Assembly (NCBI RefSeq): GCF_044385915.1
Contig: NZ_JBISCC010000125.1
Location: 438,519 to 502,518 of the forward strand
Direction: 5' to 3'
Length of the DNA: 64,000 bases
Source of the DNA: Thalassobellus citreus
GTDB lineage: Bacteria > Bacteroidota > Bacteroidia > Flavobacteriales > Flavobacteriaceae
The first letter of the stretch is position 1. Every line of letters begins with the position of its first letter. Below the pieces are notes generated by a model. It saw only the letters and a program-made list of their open reading frames with translations, was not told the DNA's origin and did no database searches. Below are positions 52,500-62,000 of this stretch, in pieces. A program made the position numbers and the translations under genes.

Positions 52500-53750
52500 A
52501 TGTTAAAAAATATCAAATACACCATATATCTGTTTCTTTTTTCTCTTTTAGGGTTTTCTCAAATTGAAGAAGTAGCTCCTCCAGAATATATAAAAACCAT
52601 CAATTTTAAAGGCAACACTCCCGAAACTCAATTACCAATTTTAAAATTAGGAGAATATGTTATTCTCGAATTCGACGCTTTAAATGGAGATGAAGATGAT
52701 TACTATTATAAAATTGAACATTATAATTACGATTGGACACCTTCTGTTTTAATGAAATCTGAATTTTTAGATGGTTTTGACAACCAACGTATTAGAAATT
52801 ACGAGAATTCATATAATACCTATCAAATATATTCTCATTACAAATTAACCATTCCAAATGCACAAACAAAAAGGTTAAAAGTATCCGGTAACTATATGTT
52901 ATCTATTTACAATAATGATGATGAATTAGTTTTCTCAAGAAAATTTATGATTTATGAAGACAAAGTTAATGTTGGAGTTAATATAAAACGCACTAGAAAC
53001 ATTGAATATATTCAAGAAAAACAACGTGTTGATATTATTGTTGCATCTGAAAGCATGCAATTTAACAACCCTAAACAAACGGTAAAAGCACTAATTGTTC
53101 AAAACAACAATTTAAACACGGCAATCTCAAACATAAAACCGCTTTACACCATTGGAAATCAGCTTATTTATAAATACGATAACGAAACTAGTTTTTGGGG
53201 AGGTAACGAATATTTATATTTTGAAAACAAAGATGTACGTGCCGCTAACACTGGAGTTCAATTTATAGATTTAAAAGATTTATACCATAATTACCTGTTT
53301 ACTAATATAGAGCGAATAAACAAACCCTATACATACAACCCAGATATTAATGGTAATTATGTTATAACCAATGTTGATGCCGACGACCCAAGTATAGAAT
53401 CAGATTATGTTTGGATGCATTTTTCCTTAGTGGGAAACGATTATTTAAAAGACAAGAGCGTACATATCTACGGAAACTTCAACAATTACACTATTGATGA
53501 AAGTACAAAAATGACGTATTATGAAGCGGAAAATATTTTTAAAAATGCCTTATTATTAAAACAAGGGTTTTACAATTACAAATATATTGTAGTAAATAGC
53601 GATAACACCTTTGATGAAGGTGCTATTAGTGGCAACTATTACCAAACCGAAAACAATTACAAAGTCATTATCTATTATAGAGATTTAGGAGCACGCTACG
53701 ATAAAATTATAGGAATAGGAGAAGGTAATTCTATTAATATCACAAATTAA
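52500..53750 (+). CDS. Type IX secretion system plug protein (former DUF5103)
   Basis: The 416-residue protein has a signal peptide (first 20 residues, ending GFSQ), then beta-rich repeats. YVILEFDALNGDEDDYYYKI near residue 47, YKLTIPNAQTKRLKVSGNY near residue 114, SIYNNDDELVFSRKFMIYED and SVHIYGNFNNYTIDES near residue 320 fit the family I know as DUF5103, now named as plug protein of the T9SS. In F. johnsoniae such a protein closes the SprA channel on the periplasmic side. The name is from memory of the family and not from a search. Confidence 0.78.
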   Translation: MLKNIKYTIYLFLFSLLGFSQIEEVAPPEYIKTINFKGNTPETQLPILKLGEYVILEFDALNGDEDDYYYKIEHYNYDWTPSVLMKSEFLDGFDNQRIRNYENSYNTYQIYSHYKLTIPNAQTKRLKVSGNYMLSIYNNDDELVFSRKFMIYEDKVNVGVNIKRTRNIEYIQEKQRVDIIVASESMQFNNPKQTVKALIVQNNNLNTAISNIKPLYTIGNQLIYKYDNETSFWGGNEYLYFENKDVRAANTGVQFIDLKDLYHNYLFTNIERINKPYTYNPDINGNYVITNVDADDPSIESDYVWMHFSLVGNDYLKDKSVHIYGNFNNYTIDESTKMTYYEAENIFKNALLLKQGFYNYKYIVVNSDNTFDEGAISGNYYQTENNYKVIIYYRDLGARYDKIIGIGEGNSINITN

Positions 53751-53868
53751 CCTAGATGTTTTTGCATTTCAACTAATTTATAGAGTAAACACATCCTTTT
53801 TTAGTACTAACCACTTAATATTTATTATTTTAGCACACGTAAACATATTACACATATTATAACTAATA

Positions 53869-54255
53869 ATGGTTCAACAAGTTACCAGTGGAATAAAAAT
53901 TTCGGTAGAAACCAACTACGAAGGCTCATTTTATAAAAATTATAAAATACAATACGCCTTTGCCTATACTGTAACTATAGAAAACCAAAGCAAAGACTCT
54001 GTACAACTTAACGCACGCCACTGGGAAATACTAGATGCTTTAAACAATGTAGAAATTGTTTCTGGTGAAGGTGTTATTGGTAAAAAACCAGTATTAAACC
54101 CTGGCGAATCTCACACTTATACCTCTGGTTGTTTATTAACGTCACCTTTTGGCGCTATGCAAGGGCATTATAATATGGTAAACTTTACCACTACCAAAAA
54201 CTTTGAAGTTACCATTCCAACATTCAAGCTGAGTGCTAAGTTTGCTATAAATTAA
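53869..54255 (+). CDS. apaG: ApaG domain protein
   Basis: The 128-residue protein matches the ApaG family over its length. GIKISVETNYEGSFYKNYKIQ near residue 7, FAYTVTIENQSKDSVQLNAR near residue 33, EIVSGEGVIGKKPVLNPGES near residue 63, and TSGCLLTSPFGAMQGHYNM near residue 85 are conserved. The fold is a fibronectin-type beta sandwich; the family is linked to phosphate and Co/Mg-related phenotypes, but its reaction is not settled. Confidence 0.92.
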   Translation: MVQQVTSGIKISVETNYEGSFYKNYKIQYAFAYTVTIENQSKDSVQLNARHWEILDALNNVEIVSGEGVIGKKPVLNPGESHTYTSGCLLTSPFGAMQGHYNMVNFTTTKNFEVTIPTFKLSAKFAIN

Positions 54256-54292
54256 TTTTTCTGAAGATATTATTTAGATCTAAAAAGAAAAA

Positions 54293-55285
54293 CTAAACTT
54301 TTCGCTCAAACCTAAAAACTTTCCCATTCTGCTTTACATGAAAGAATTTACAATTAGAATAATGTACAAATTGAAATTCTAAATCGTAATTAAAAGCAGC
54401 ATCATCTATCACAAACTTGTCTTGTATATCAATATTTCCATAAGGTGAAATGCGTTTAAAATGATATTCTACATTATGCTCTGTTTTGTGCAACTCAAAC
54501 CAAGCTCCTGCAGCAATACCAGATAACCATTGTGCTTTTTCATGTAAACCATCAACAGGTTTTGATTCTAATGTACCAATAAAACAAGGTTTATGATCTT
54601 TAAGTTTATCTAAAAAACAACGCAGGTTTTCACTTTTCTGAGAGCCTTTAAACTCTGAAATATTACCAGTTTCAGACACTTCAAAAGGATGAGCTTCTGT
54701 ATTTGACAATAATACGTTACCAACAGTACTAGGTGTAAACCATTTAGAGTTTTCTAGATTTTTTTTCATCTTTAAATCGGTTACCGAAGCAATCAATGTA
54801 TCGGTTACAAAACGCGCACAATTACAAGCATCTTTTATAAAAGCAGCATACCTTATAAAATGTTTGTTTTGCATATTGGTAATATGCGTACGTGCTTTTT
54901 CATAATTAACCGCATTACAAACTGAAGCAACTAATTTCCCATCGCCATGTGTTAATTTAGGATGCGTTGCTAAAAACTCTAAAATAGCATCTAAATTTTT
55001 AATCGTATTGTTTTCTATTTCTGCTTTTACAGGAAAATGTAATTCGCTATCGGTATCGCTCCCTCTAACTCTTCCTGTAGGTTCTGGTGTTATGTATCGT
55101 CCAAAATCATGATATTCTAAAACACCTGTTTCTTTATTAATTAACACCAAGGCCGCATGTCCTGCTCGTAAATAATTCTTTTTACCAACACCTAGAAAGC
55201 GTAAAAACGGAGAAAACCATTCTTCAGAAACCATAACAATAGTATCTGGGTAAGCCAGGGTTAAAATAATTCCAGTACTATTCAT
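54293..55285 (-). CDS. DUF6695-type protein, possible LRAT-like Cys/His hydrolase
   Basis: The 330-residue protein has no signal peptide. It shows RAGHAALVLINKETG (H43) near the N-terminus, EYHDFGRYITPEP (H59) after it, and DACNCARFVTDTL (C156 and C154) later. The order His first, Cys later, and the NCARFV motif resemble LRAT/HRASLS and other permuted NlpC/P60-like proteins (H-x-G/A-x, then NCEHFV). I believe flavobacterial homologues are filed under DUF6695. It overlaps the NRDE-protein gene by 8 nt and so is probably co-translated with it. The enzyme class is inference. Confidence 0.6.
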   Translation of the reverse strand: MNSTGIILTLAYPDTIVMVSEEWFSPFLRFLGVGKKNYLRAGHAALVLINKETGVLEYHDFGRYITPEPTGRVRGSDTDSELHFPVKAEIENNTIKNLDAILEFLATHPKLTHGDGKLVASVCNAVNYEKARTHITNMQNKHFIRYAAFIKDACNCARFVTDTLIASVTDLKMKKNLENSKWFTPSTVGNVLLSNTEAHPFEVSETGNISEFKGSQKSENLRCFLDKLKDHKPCFIGTLESKPVDGLHEKAQWLSGIAAGAWFELHKTEHNVEYHFKRISPYGNIDIQDKFVIDDAAFNYDLEFQFVHYSNCKFFHVKQNGKVFRFERKV

Positions 55286-56003
55286 TTACTATTTGGGGTA
55301 TATTTAATGTTTTTGAAGTAACTAAATTATCTTGAAGGCTATCATAATGCATTTCTATAGCATCACCTTGTTTTTTAACCTGTGTGATACTTGTTGTTTT
55401 TACAAATCCACGATTCATAACAACACCATAATCATCATTACCATTCCCTGCCGTTTTATGAAACTTTAATATAGAACTTGCATTTAAAGCATTTTCAGTT
55501 TTAAAATCCTCGAACCATTGTAAACGCTCTTTTCTCATGGCAACGTTATACAAAGTAGAAGAGGACCAAATTTTAGGTTCTAAAGGTAATTCTCTAAAAT
55601 ATTTTTGTTCACCACCCCAAACCAATTCATAGAATTTTAAAGTATCATTCCAATCGGCAATAACAATTGTAAATGGTTCAATATTATCAAAATCATAAAC
55701 CTCAACCGTTTTTAAAATAGAATCAGCTAACATAAACTCTTTAGCAACTACGCCTCGACTCATTCTATAAGTTTCTTTGCGCTCATGTTTTTCAAATCCA
55801 CCATTAAGCACACAAATCAATCTATTTTTTTCACTAACACCAATCCAAGTACCACCAGACAATTCATCTTTAGGAAATAACAAGGTTGTATTTTCAACGT
55901 TGTAAAGGTCTGGAGTTAATGATATTCTATTTGGAGCTTCATCTCTATTAGAAGTTAAAATAAAATCATTTTTACCTTTAGGAATAATAGTTACTGTACA
56001 CAT
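55278..56003 (-). CDS. NRDE (TANGO2) family protein
   Basis: The 241-residue protein starts MCTVTIIPKGKNDFILTSNR and the N-R-D-E motif follows near residue 20, the family hallmark. SGGTWIGVSEKNRLICVLNGG near residue 50 is also typical. The start Met-Cys suggests an Ntn-hydrolase-like Cys nucleophile, though no reaction is settled for TANGO2 proteins. An in-frame ATG at 56033 would add ten residues before the conserved MCT start, so it is rejected. The end overlaps the DUF6695-type gene by 8 nt. Confidence 0.85.
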   Translation of the reverse strand: MCTVTIIPKGKNDFILTSNRDEAPNRISLTPDLYNVENTTLLFPKDELSGGTWIGVSEKNRLICVLNGGFEKHERKETYRMSRGVVAKEFMLADSILKTVEVYDFDNIEPFTIVIADWNDTLKFYELVWGGEQKYFRELPLEPKIWSSSTLYNVAMRKERLQWFEDFKTENALNASSILKFHKTAGNGNDDYGVVMNRGFVKTTSITQVKKQGDAIEMHYDSLQDNLVTSKTLNIPQIVNE

Positions 56004-56103
56004 AAAAAATGTAGTCTTAAAACCGTTTAGCAACTTACAAAAAATAAATAAAATTTAACGCGCATTTAATAAATGTTCGAGATATAAATCATTTGAAAAT
56101 TCG

Positions 56104-56111
56104 TAAATTTG
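56104..56111 (+). promoter_or_regulatory. -7 promoter box of pruA
   Basis: TAAATTTG fully matches TAnnTTTG and lies about 42 nt before the ATG at 56154. A TTTG at 56092-56095 is too close to be its -33 element, and no other TTG is seen at the right distance. Confidence 0.4.
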
Positions 56112-56153
56112 CACCCTATTTACTGAATATTCAATAACGAAAAATCAAATATC

Positions 56154-57782
56154 ATGGGAAAAGGCTTTTTTAACGTACCAATTGCCGTAAACGAACCTAT
56201 TAAAAGTTATGCTCCGGGAACTCCAGAACGTGATGCTGTACTAAAAGCATATAAAGATATGTATAACAGCAAAATCGATGTTCCTTTATATATAAATGGT
56301 GAAGACATAAAAACTGGAAACACTAGAACAATGTCGCCTCCACACGATCATCAACATGTGGTTGGAACCTATCATATTGCAGAACAAAAACATATAGACG
56401 ACGCTATTTCTACTGCCTTAGAAGCAAGAAAATCGTGGAGTTTAATGCCTTGGGAACAACGTGCTGCTATATTTTTAAAAGCTGCAGAATTAATTGCAGG
56501 TCCTTACAGAGCAAAAATTAACGCTGCAACTATGATGGCGCAATCTAAAACTATTCATCAAGCAGAAATTGATGCGGCTTGCGAGTTTATAGATTTTTTA
56601 CGTTTTAATGTACAGTTTATGACTGACATTTACATGGAACAACCAGAAAGCACAAATGATGCTTGGAACCGTATTGAATACCGTCCACTTGAAGGTTTTA
56701 CATACGCTGTCTCTCCATTTAACTTTACAGCTATTGCTGGAAATTTACCTGCTTGTATGGCATTAATGGGTAATGTAGTTGTTTGGAAACCTAGCGATAG
56801 TCAGGTATATTCTGCTAAAGTTATTATGGATATTTTTGAAGAAGCTGGTGTACCTCCAGGTGTTATAAATGTTGTTTTTGGAGATCCTGTCATGATTACC
56901 AACACCGTTATGGCTAGTCCAGATTTTTCTGGATTACATTTTACAGGTTCTACATTCATTTTTAAAGAACTTTGGAAACAAATAGGAAACAATATTCATA
57001 ACTATAAAACGTATCCTAGAATTGTTGGAGAAACTGGTGGTAAAGATTTTATTGTAGCCCACAAATCGGCTAACCCTAAACAAGTTGCAACAGCTATTAT
57101 TCGTGGAGCTTTTGAATTTCAAGGTCAGAAATGTAGTGCTGCTTCTAGAGCTTACATTCCAAAAGGTATTTGGAACGAGGTAAAAAACTTTGTTATTGAA
57201 GATGTGAAGTCTTTAAAAATGGGTTCTCCTGAAGATATGAGTAACTTTATTACAGCCGTAATTCATGAAGGTTCTTTTGATAAATTAGCTAAATATATAG
57301 ATCAAGCTAGAGCAGATAGCGATGCCGAAATTATTATTGGTGGCGGTTACGATAAAAGCAAAGGATATTTTATTGAACCTACAGTTATTCTTACTACAAA
57401 TCCTAAATACACAACCATGTGTACTGAGTTATTTGGTCCTGTAATTACTATATACGTATATGAAGATGACGCTTACGCGGAAACACTAAAACTTGTTGAT
57501 GAAACGAGCGAATATGCATTAACAGGTGCTATTTTATCGAAAGACAGATATGCAATTACACAAGCAACTGAAGCTTTACAAAACTGTGCTGGAAACTTCT
57601 ATATAAACGATAAACCAACTGGTGCTGTTGTAGGACAACAACCTTTTGGTGGCGCACGAGCTTCTGGAACAAATGATAAAGCTGGTAGTCCACAAAACTT
57701 ATTACGTTGGGTATCTCCTAGAATGATTAAAGAAACATTTGTAACGCCAACAGATTATCGTTATCCATTTTTAGGAGAATAG
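56154..57782 (+). CDS. pruA: L-glutamate gamma-semialdehyde dehydrogenase (P5C dehydrogenase)
   Basis: The enzyme oxidises glutamate semialdehyde to glutamate in proline catabolism. The 542-residue protein has the aldehyde dehydrogenase parts VSPFNFTAIAGNLPACMALM near residue 186, VVWKPSDSQ near residue 209, FTGSTFIF near residue 263, catalytic E293 in VGETGGKDFI and C327 in QGQKCSAASRAYIP. A C-terminal GQQPFGGARASGTNDKAG is the P5C dehydrogenase mark. It is the single-enzyme type (no fused proline dehydrogenase). A terminator follows 38 nt downstream. Confidence 0.95.
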   Translation: MGKGFFNVPIAVNEPIKSYAPGTPERDAVLKAYKDMYNSKIDVPLYINGEDIKTGNTRTMSPPHDHQHVVGTYHIAEQKHIDDAISTALEARKSWSLMPWEQRAAIFLKAAELIAGPYRAKINAATMMAQSKTIHQAEIDAACEFIDFLRFNVQFMTDIYMEQPESTNDAWNRIEYRPLEGFTYAVSPFNFTAIAGNLPACMALMGNVVVWKPSDSQVYSAKVIMDIFEEAGVPPGVINVVFGDPVMITNTVMASPDFSGLHFTGSTFIFKELWKQIGNNIHNYKTYPRIVGETGGKDFIVAHKSANPKQVATAIIRGAFEFQGQKCSAASRAYIPKGIWNEVKNFVIEDVKSLKMGSPEDMSNFITAVIHEGSFDKLAKYIDQARADSDAEIIIGGGYDKSKGYFIEPTVILTTNPKYTTMCTELFGPVITIYVYEDDAYAETLKLVDETSEYALTGAILSKDRYAITQATEALQNCAGNFYINDKPTGAVVGQQPFGGARASGTNDKAGSPQNLLRWVSPRMIKETFVTPTDYRYPFLGE

Positions 57783-57820
57783 ATTAATTCCTTTGAAAAA
57801 AGGAATCTTATAATAATTTA

Positions 57821-57854
57821 AAAACAGGTACCAATAATATTGGTGCCTGTTTTT
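57821..57854 (+). terminator. Terminator of pruA
   Basis: AAAACAGGTACCAAT pairs with ATTGGTGCCTGTTTT (one G-T pair) around AAT. The arms end in A and T runs, so the hairpin could work in both directions. A smaller hairpin, TTCCTTTGAAAAAAGGAA, lies just before it. Confidence 0.85.
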
Positions 57855-57879
57855 GTTTAATGAAGGTTAATTAATCTAT

Positions 57880-57910
57880 TTGACTTTATAAAAATTTTCA
57901 TCTATCTTCG
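57880..57910 (+). promoter_or_regulatory. Promoter of the DUF6090-type gene
   Basis: TTG, 20 nt, then TATCTTCG (TAnnTTTG with one C). The start would be near 57917, so the leader has about 70 nt. It is a good but not perfect match. Confidence 0.5.
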
Positions 57911-57986
57911 TTTAACGTATGATATAAAACATTAAAACGATTTCATATCAACGTCGTTGTGCTTCATTATCAGAAACCGTTAACCA

Positions 57987-58712
57987 ATGATAAAATTTTT
58001 TAGAAAAATTCGCCAAAACTTACTTATGGAAAACAAAACTGGAAAGTATCTGAAATACGCCATTGGTGAAATTCTCCTTGTTGTAATTGGAATTTTAATT
58101 GCTCTTTCTATTAATAATTGGAATGAGAATAACAAAAAAGAGGACACTCTAAATAATATCTATAGTATTATTAAGAAGGACCTGGAACAAGATATTACGG
58201 CTATAGAGAACAGTTTTAACATAATGAATCCAAGGGAAGAGATTTTTATAAAAGTGATGAATAAAAGTATGACTTATGAAGACTATATAAATTGCAATAA
58301 ATGTGGAACAATATTAGATGGGTACCCAGATTATACAATGCAAAAACATGGCCTAGATCTTCTTGAAGATTTAAGTCAATTTATAAATACAAAAAACGAC
58401 AGCCTACCCCAAATTATTATAAATTTTTATGCCTACTTTGACAATGAACTCAAGGTGGATATTGATGATCTTTTATTACACCATAGAGAAGACATTATTT
58501 ACTACAAAAACAATATGTCATGGTTTGGTGATTATTATAATGGTATTATTGGAGATGAATTCATTACGTATGCACTTAATTCATGGGATTATAGAAATCG
58601 AGTAACAGAATTTCATTTACTATACTATAAGATTTATTTTGGTCATTTAAGAGATTATAAAAAAAAGGCTAAGGAAATTATTGCACTGATAGATTCACAT
58701 CTAAATAAATAA
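57987..58712 (+). CDS. DUF6090-type membrane protein
   Basis: The 241-residue protein has a basic N-terminus (MIKFFRKIRQNLLMENKTGK), one membrane helix with the family pattern YLKYAIGEILLVVIGILIAL, then SINNWNENNKK and a long, mostly helical, acidic part. I know this pattern as DUF6090, a large family in marine flavobacteria that often occurs in many copies and has no known function. The gene stands alone between pruA and a repeat-like stretch, as an accessory gene may. Two cysteines in INCNKCGTI could bind metal. Confidence 0.78.
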   Translation: MIKFFRKIRQNLLMENKTGKYLKYAIGEILLVVIGILIALSINNWNENNKKEDTLNNIYSIIKKDLEQDITAIENSFNIMNPREEIFIKVMNKSMTYEDYINCNKCGTILDGYPDYTMQKHGLDLLEDLSQFINTKNDSLPQIIINFYAYFDNELKVDIDDLLLHHREDIIYYKNNMSWFGDYYNGIIGDEFITYALNSWDYRNRVTEFHLLYYKIYFGHLRDYKKKAKEIIALIDSHLNK

Positions 58713-59029
58713 CGCAAGCACAACAATGGCTATAAACAATTGCTATTACGGGCTCGTTCTGAAAATTACTGCAGAATTTTCTGCTTATCATGGTCCGTAC
58801 TAACCTACGCAACTGTTCATGACCGAAACCGTTAAACGAACCTGAAAATAAATAGTCGAACTATTAGTCTTTTCCGCGTTAAGGATTACAGAGAAAAGCC
58901 CACAACTATTTAAGAATGAGGACTTGTAGCGAAAAGCCTGACCCGATAGGGTAACGCCCAATTTTACATTAACAGATTAACGATCTATAAACAATTATAA
59001 ATAACTGCTAAGAAACACAACACCTAAGC
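58713..59029. repeat. Repeat-like non-coding stretch after the DUF6090-type gene
   Basis: No gene is seen, but the 317 nt are richer in G and C than the usual gaps. They hold a direct repeat (CAATGGCT then CAATTGCT, 5 nt apart), a perfect hairpin GAAAATT ACTGCAG AATTTTC (58761-58781), and ACCCGATAGGGT near 58941. On the minus strand the end reads TTGGGCGTTACCC. I recall similar tails after accessory genes in Bacteroidetes genomes, perhaps old mobile or integron-like repeats; this is memory, not a search. Confidence 0.4.
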
Positions 59030-62000
59030 TTACTCAATAATTATTTTTCTACTTACTATGCCGTTTTCGGTTTCTAACTTAATAATATAAGCACCTGTTT
59101 TAACAGATAAAGGTATAGCTATATCTGATGTTGAATCGATATCGAAATCTATAATACTTTGTCCTAAAATATTATATAATTTTGCACGAGACAAATACAT
59201 GTTATTTTTATTAACGATGTTTAAATGCGATACTTTTGAATCAAAATACACTAAAATATTATTACTATTTTCAAGATCATCAACCTGTAAGAATTGGTCG
59301 TTTTTTTGAAAAACAAGCTTAAATCTATCATTATAAGTCCCTGCTTCTAAATAAATTTCAAAAGGCTTGTTATTAATTTCCGAAACTTCGCCTGTAATAG
59401 CATCACTAATATAAATTGATTTATTAGCATCAATATTTTCTAGAGCATCAATTTTAATAGAAGCTAATCCAGATGTTTTAACAATCACTCCTAAAGCAAG
59501 TTCTTGAGATTCTTCGAAATTATTAACGCCTTGAATAACAAATGGATTGTTATTAAATGTCCAATACATATCTTCTTCACTTACATCAACCATAAAAGCA
59601 TCATATCCTAAATCAAATCCATTTGATGCTTTCTCTTTAAGCCCAACTACTATTTGCCTATGATATCCTAAAGGAGAATTATACATTAATTTTATAGTAG
59701 GTGTTTCATTTATACCTGCTTTTACATTGCTTTTATCCTTTTTAGTATTCGAAGATTTAAAAAACAAAGATGTTGATGTGTTTTCAATAGCAAACACACG
59801 TTGACTATTTTTAAATACAACATCACCACCATCAACAGTTAAAATTGGAGTTCCATTATTATCATTAAAACCATCTAAAGCTGTAGACACAAAAAAGCCT
59901 TGATTTACTGCAATATATTGCCCAGGAACTTTGACACCAGCAGACAGATTATCATTAATTCTACTATCTGTAGAAATAGCTACAGCTCCTCCAGTTAGAT
60001 TTCTGGTAGCATAACCACCAACATAACCACTTAAATAGTGTGAGTTTTCTTGCCCAAAATGATCCCAAAAATACAATGCCCCATTAATAACGGTACCATT
60101 AGTATTATTTCCACCATCTGCAATACTTATATTATCTAAGATAAATTGGGTTGCATCAATAGCTGAAGGATATGGATTCCCTATTAACCTTTCAACATCA
60201 CCTGTACCAGATATTTTATTCAACGGTAACGCTATATCTCCATTATTAGGTAAACCTTCAAATACATAATTTTGCATATCTGAAACAGAAACACCTTCTA
60301 ATGTACCTTTCATAGTAAAACCTTCCCCAGGAAGTAGGGATGACACTTCATCTATCTTAGCCCAAGAATTATAATCATCTGCTTCACCATAAAATTTATA
60401 TAACCAGTAGGTACTAATTGTTCTAGCTAAACCTGGGGGCGGAATACCTCCACCTGAAGTAGGAGCTGTGTTAAAAAGTATATTTTGATAAGCAGAAGCG
60501 TTTGTTCCATCATTCAGAATTCCAGAAATAGTATAATTTGCATTAGTAGCAGACACTCCATTACCTCTAGTTTGTGTATCACCTCCTATTGGACCAACAG
60601 AAGATGACCAATAATTATAATTAAATGCATTTGCTGTCCCTTGTTGATCACGCGTTATAACACCTCCACTATCAGCATCAACAATACTACCTTCTAATTG
60701 TATTAATTGTGACTCGCCATCTAAATCTATAACACCATCTAATTCTAAATAATGACTAATTGTTAAACTCTGACCTGTTCCTGTACCCGTAACCATATTA
60801 GTAGTTCCATCTATAGTTAGTGTACCTACCAATGAAATTAATCCGTTTAAATAAATATCTCTACTACCTGAGTTAACATCATTTGTTAATTCAACAATAT
60901 TCCAATCTATAACTGTTGTTCCATCAATACCAACTGTATTTGGAATATATATATCATTATTATTTAACCAAGTTGTACTAGTATCCCAACTACTATCTCC
61001 ATCTGTTTCATAAGGAAGCGGAGCAGAAGTAATTTGAGATGAATCGATATTTTGTGGTATTCCCTCAATATTATAGCTAGAACTATCAAAGGCTGTATTA
61101 GAATCTAATGGATAACACCCTAATAAATTGGCCCATAATACCCCACCAGAAACAGTTGTTTTCGTTATAGAACCTTGAACACTTGCGGCGTTTTGCTCTA
61201 TGTGCTGATTCATCATTTCTCTAATTTGAGCTTCTGTTAAAGCAACATCCCAAATACGAACTTCTTGTATAGCACCATCAAAATAATTTATTTCTAAAGG
61301 TGTTGTTGAGAAGTTTTCTAAATCTGCTCCAATTTTAAAACTTTGAGAATTATTAAGAGGTGCAGACGAAGGAGACACTGAAACCACCTCAATACCATCA
61401 ATATACATAGTAACAACAGCACCATCATAAGTTACAGCAATATGGTGCCATTCATTGTTTGGTATAGCATACGGAGACGTTATATTTAAAACTTCATTAT
61501 TTGAATTATCATACCATATTAAATTGGGGAAACTATTTTTTAAACTTAAATGATATCCTGTTTTTAAACCAGCATCAATATTTCCTTTTGACAATATTGT
61601 TCCTGTAGCAACTGTGTTTTCTTCATAAACCCAAGATTCTAACGAAAATGCACCTGTTAAATCATGATTATCACCAAAATCTATATGCTCATCTATACCA
61701 TCAAAATCAATTAAATAATCAATAATATTAACTGTATAATTTTCAACTTCACCATTAAACCCTGCTTCACAACTTGATGGATATCCTGCAAACTTTGTAG
61801 CCACACGCATTCCTGTAGATCCAATTTCGGCGTATGTTGGAACAATAATTGATAAAGGTGAATTTGATGTAGCTCCATTAACAACATTGGTTGCAGTCCC
61901 CATATCATACTCCTCTCCAACATCATCGTAATCTCCGTCATTATTCCAATCTATCCAGACATTGGTATAAATAGTATTTGCCCCATCTGTATTAACATTT

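Noticed and set aside
56004..56033. Longer N-terminus for the NRDE protein
   Set aside because: The family starts Met-Cys-Thr, and the extra ten residues have no support.
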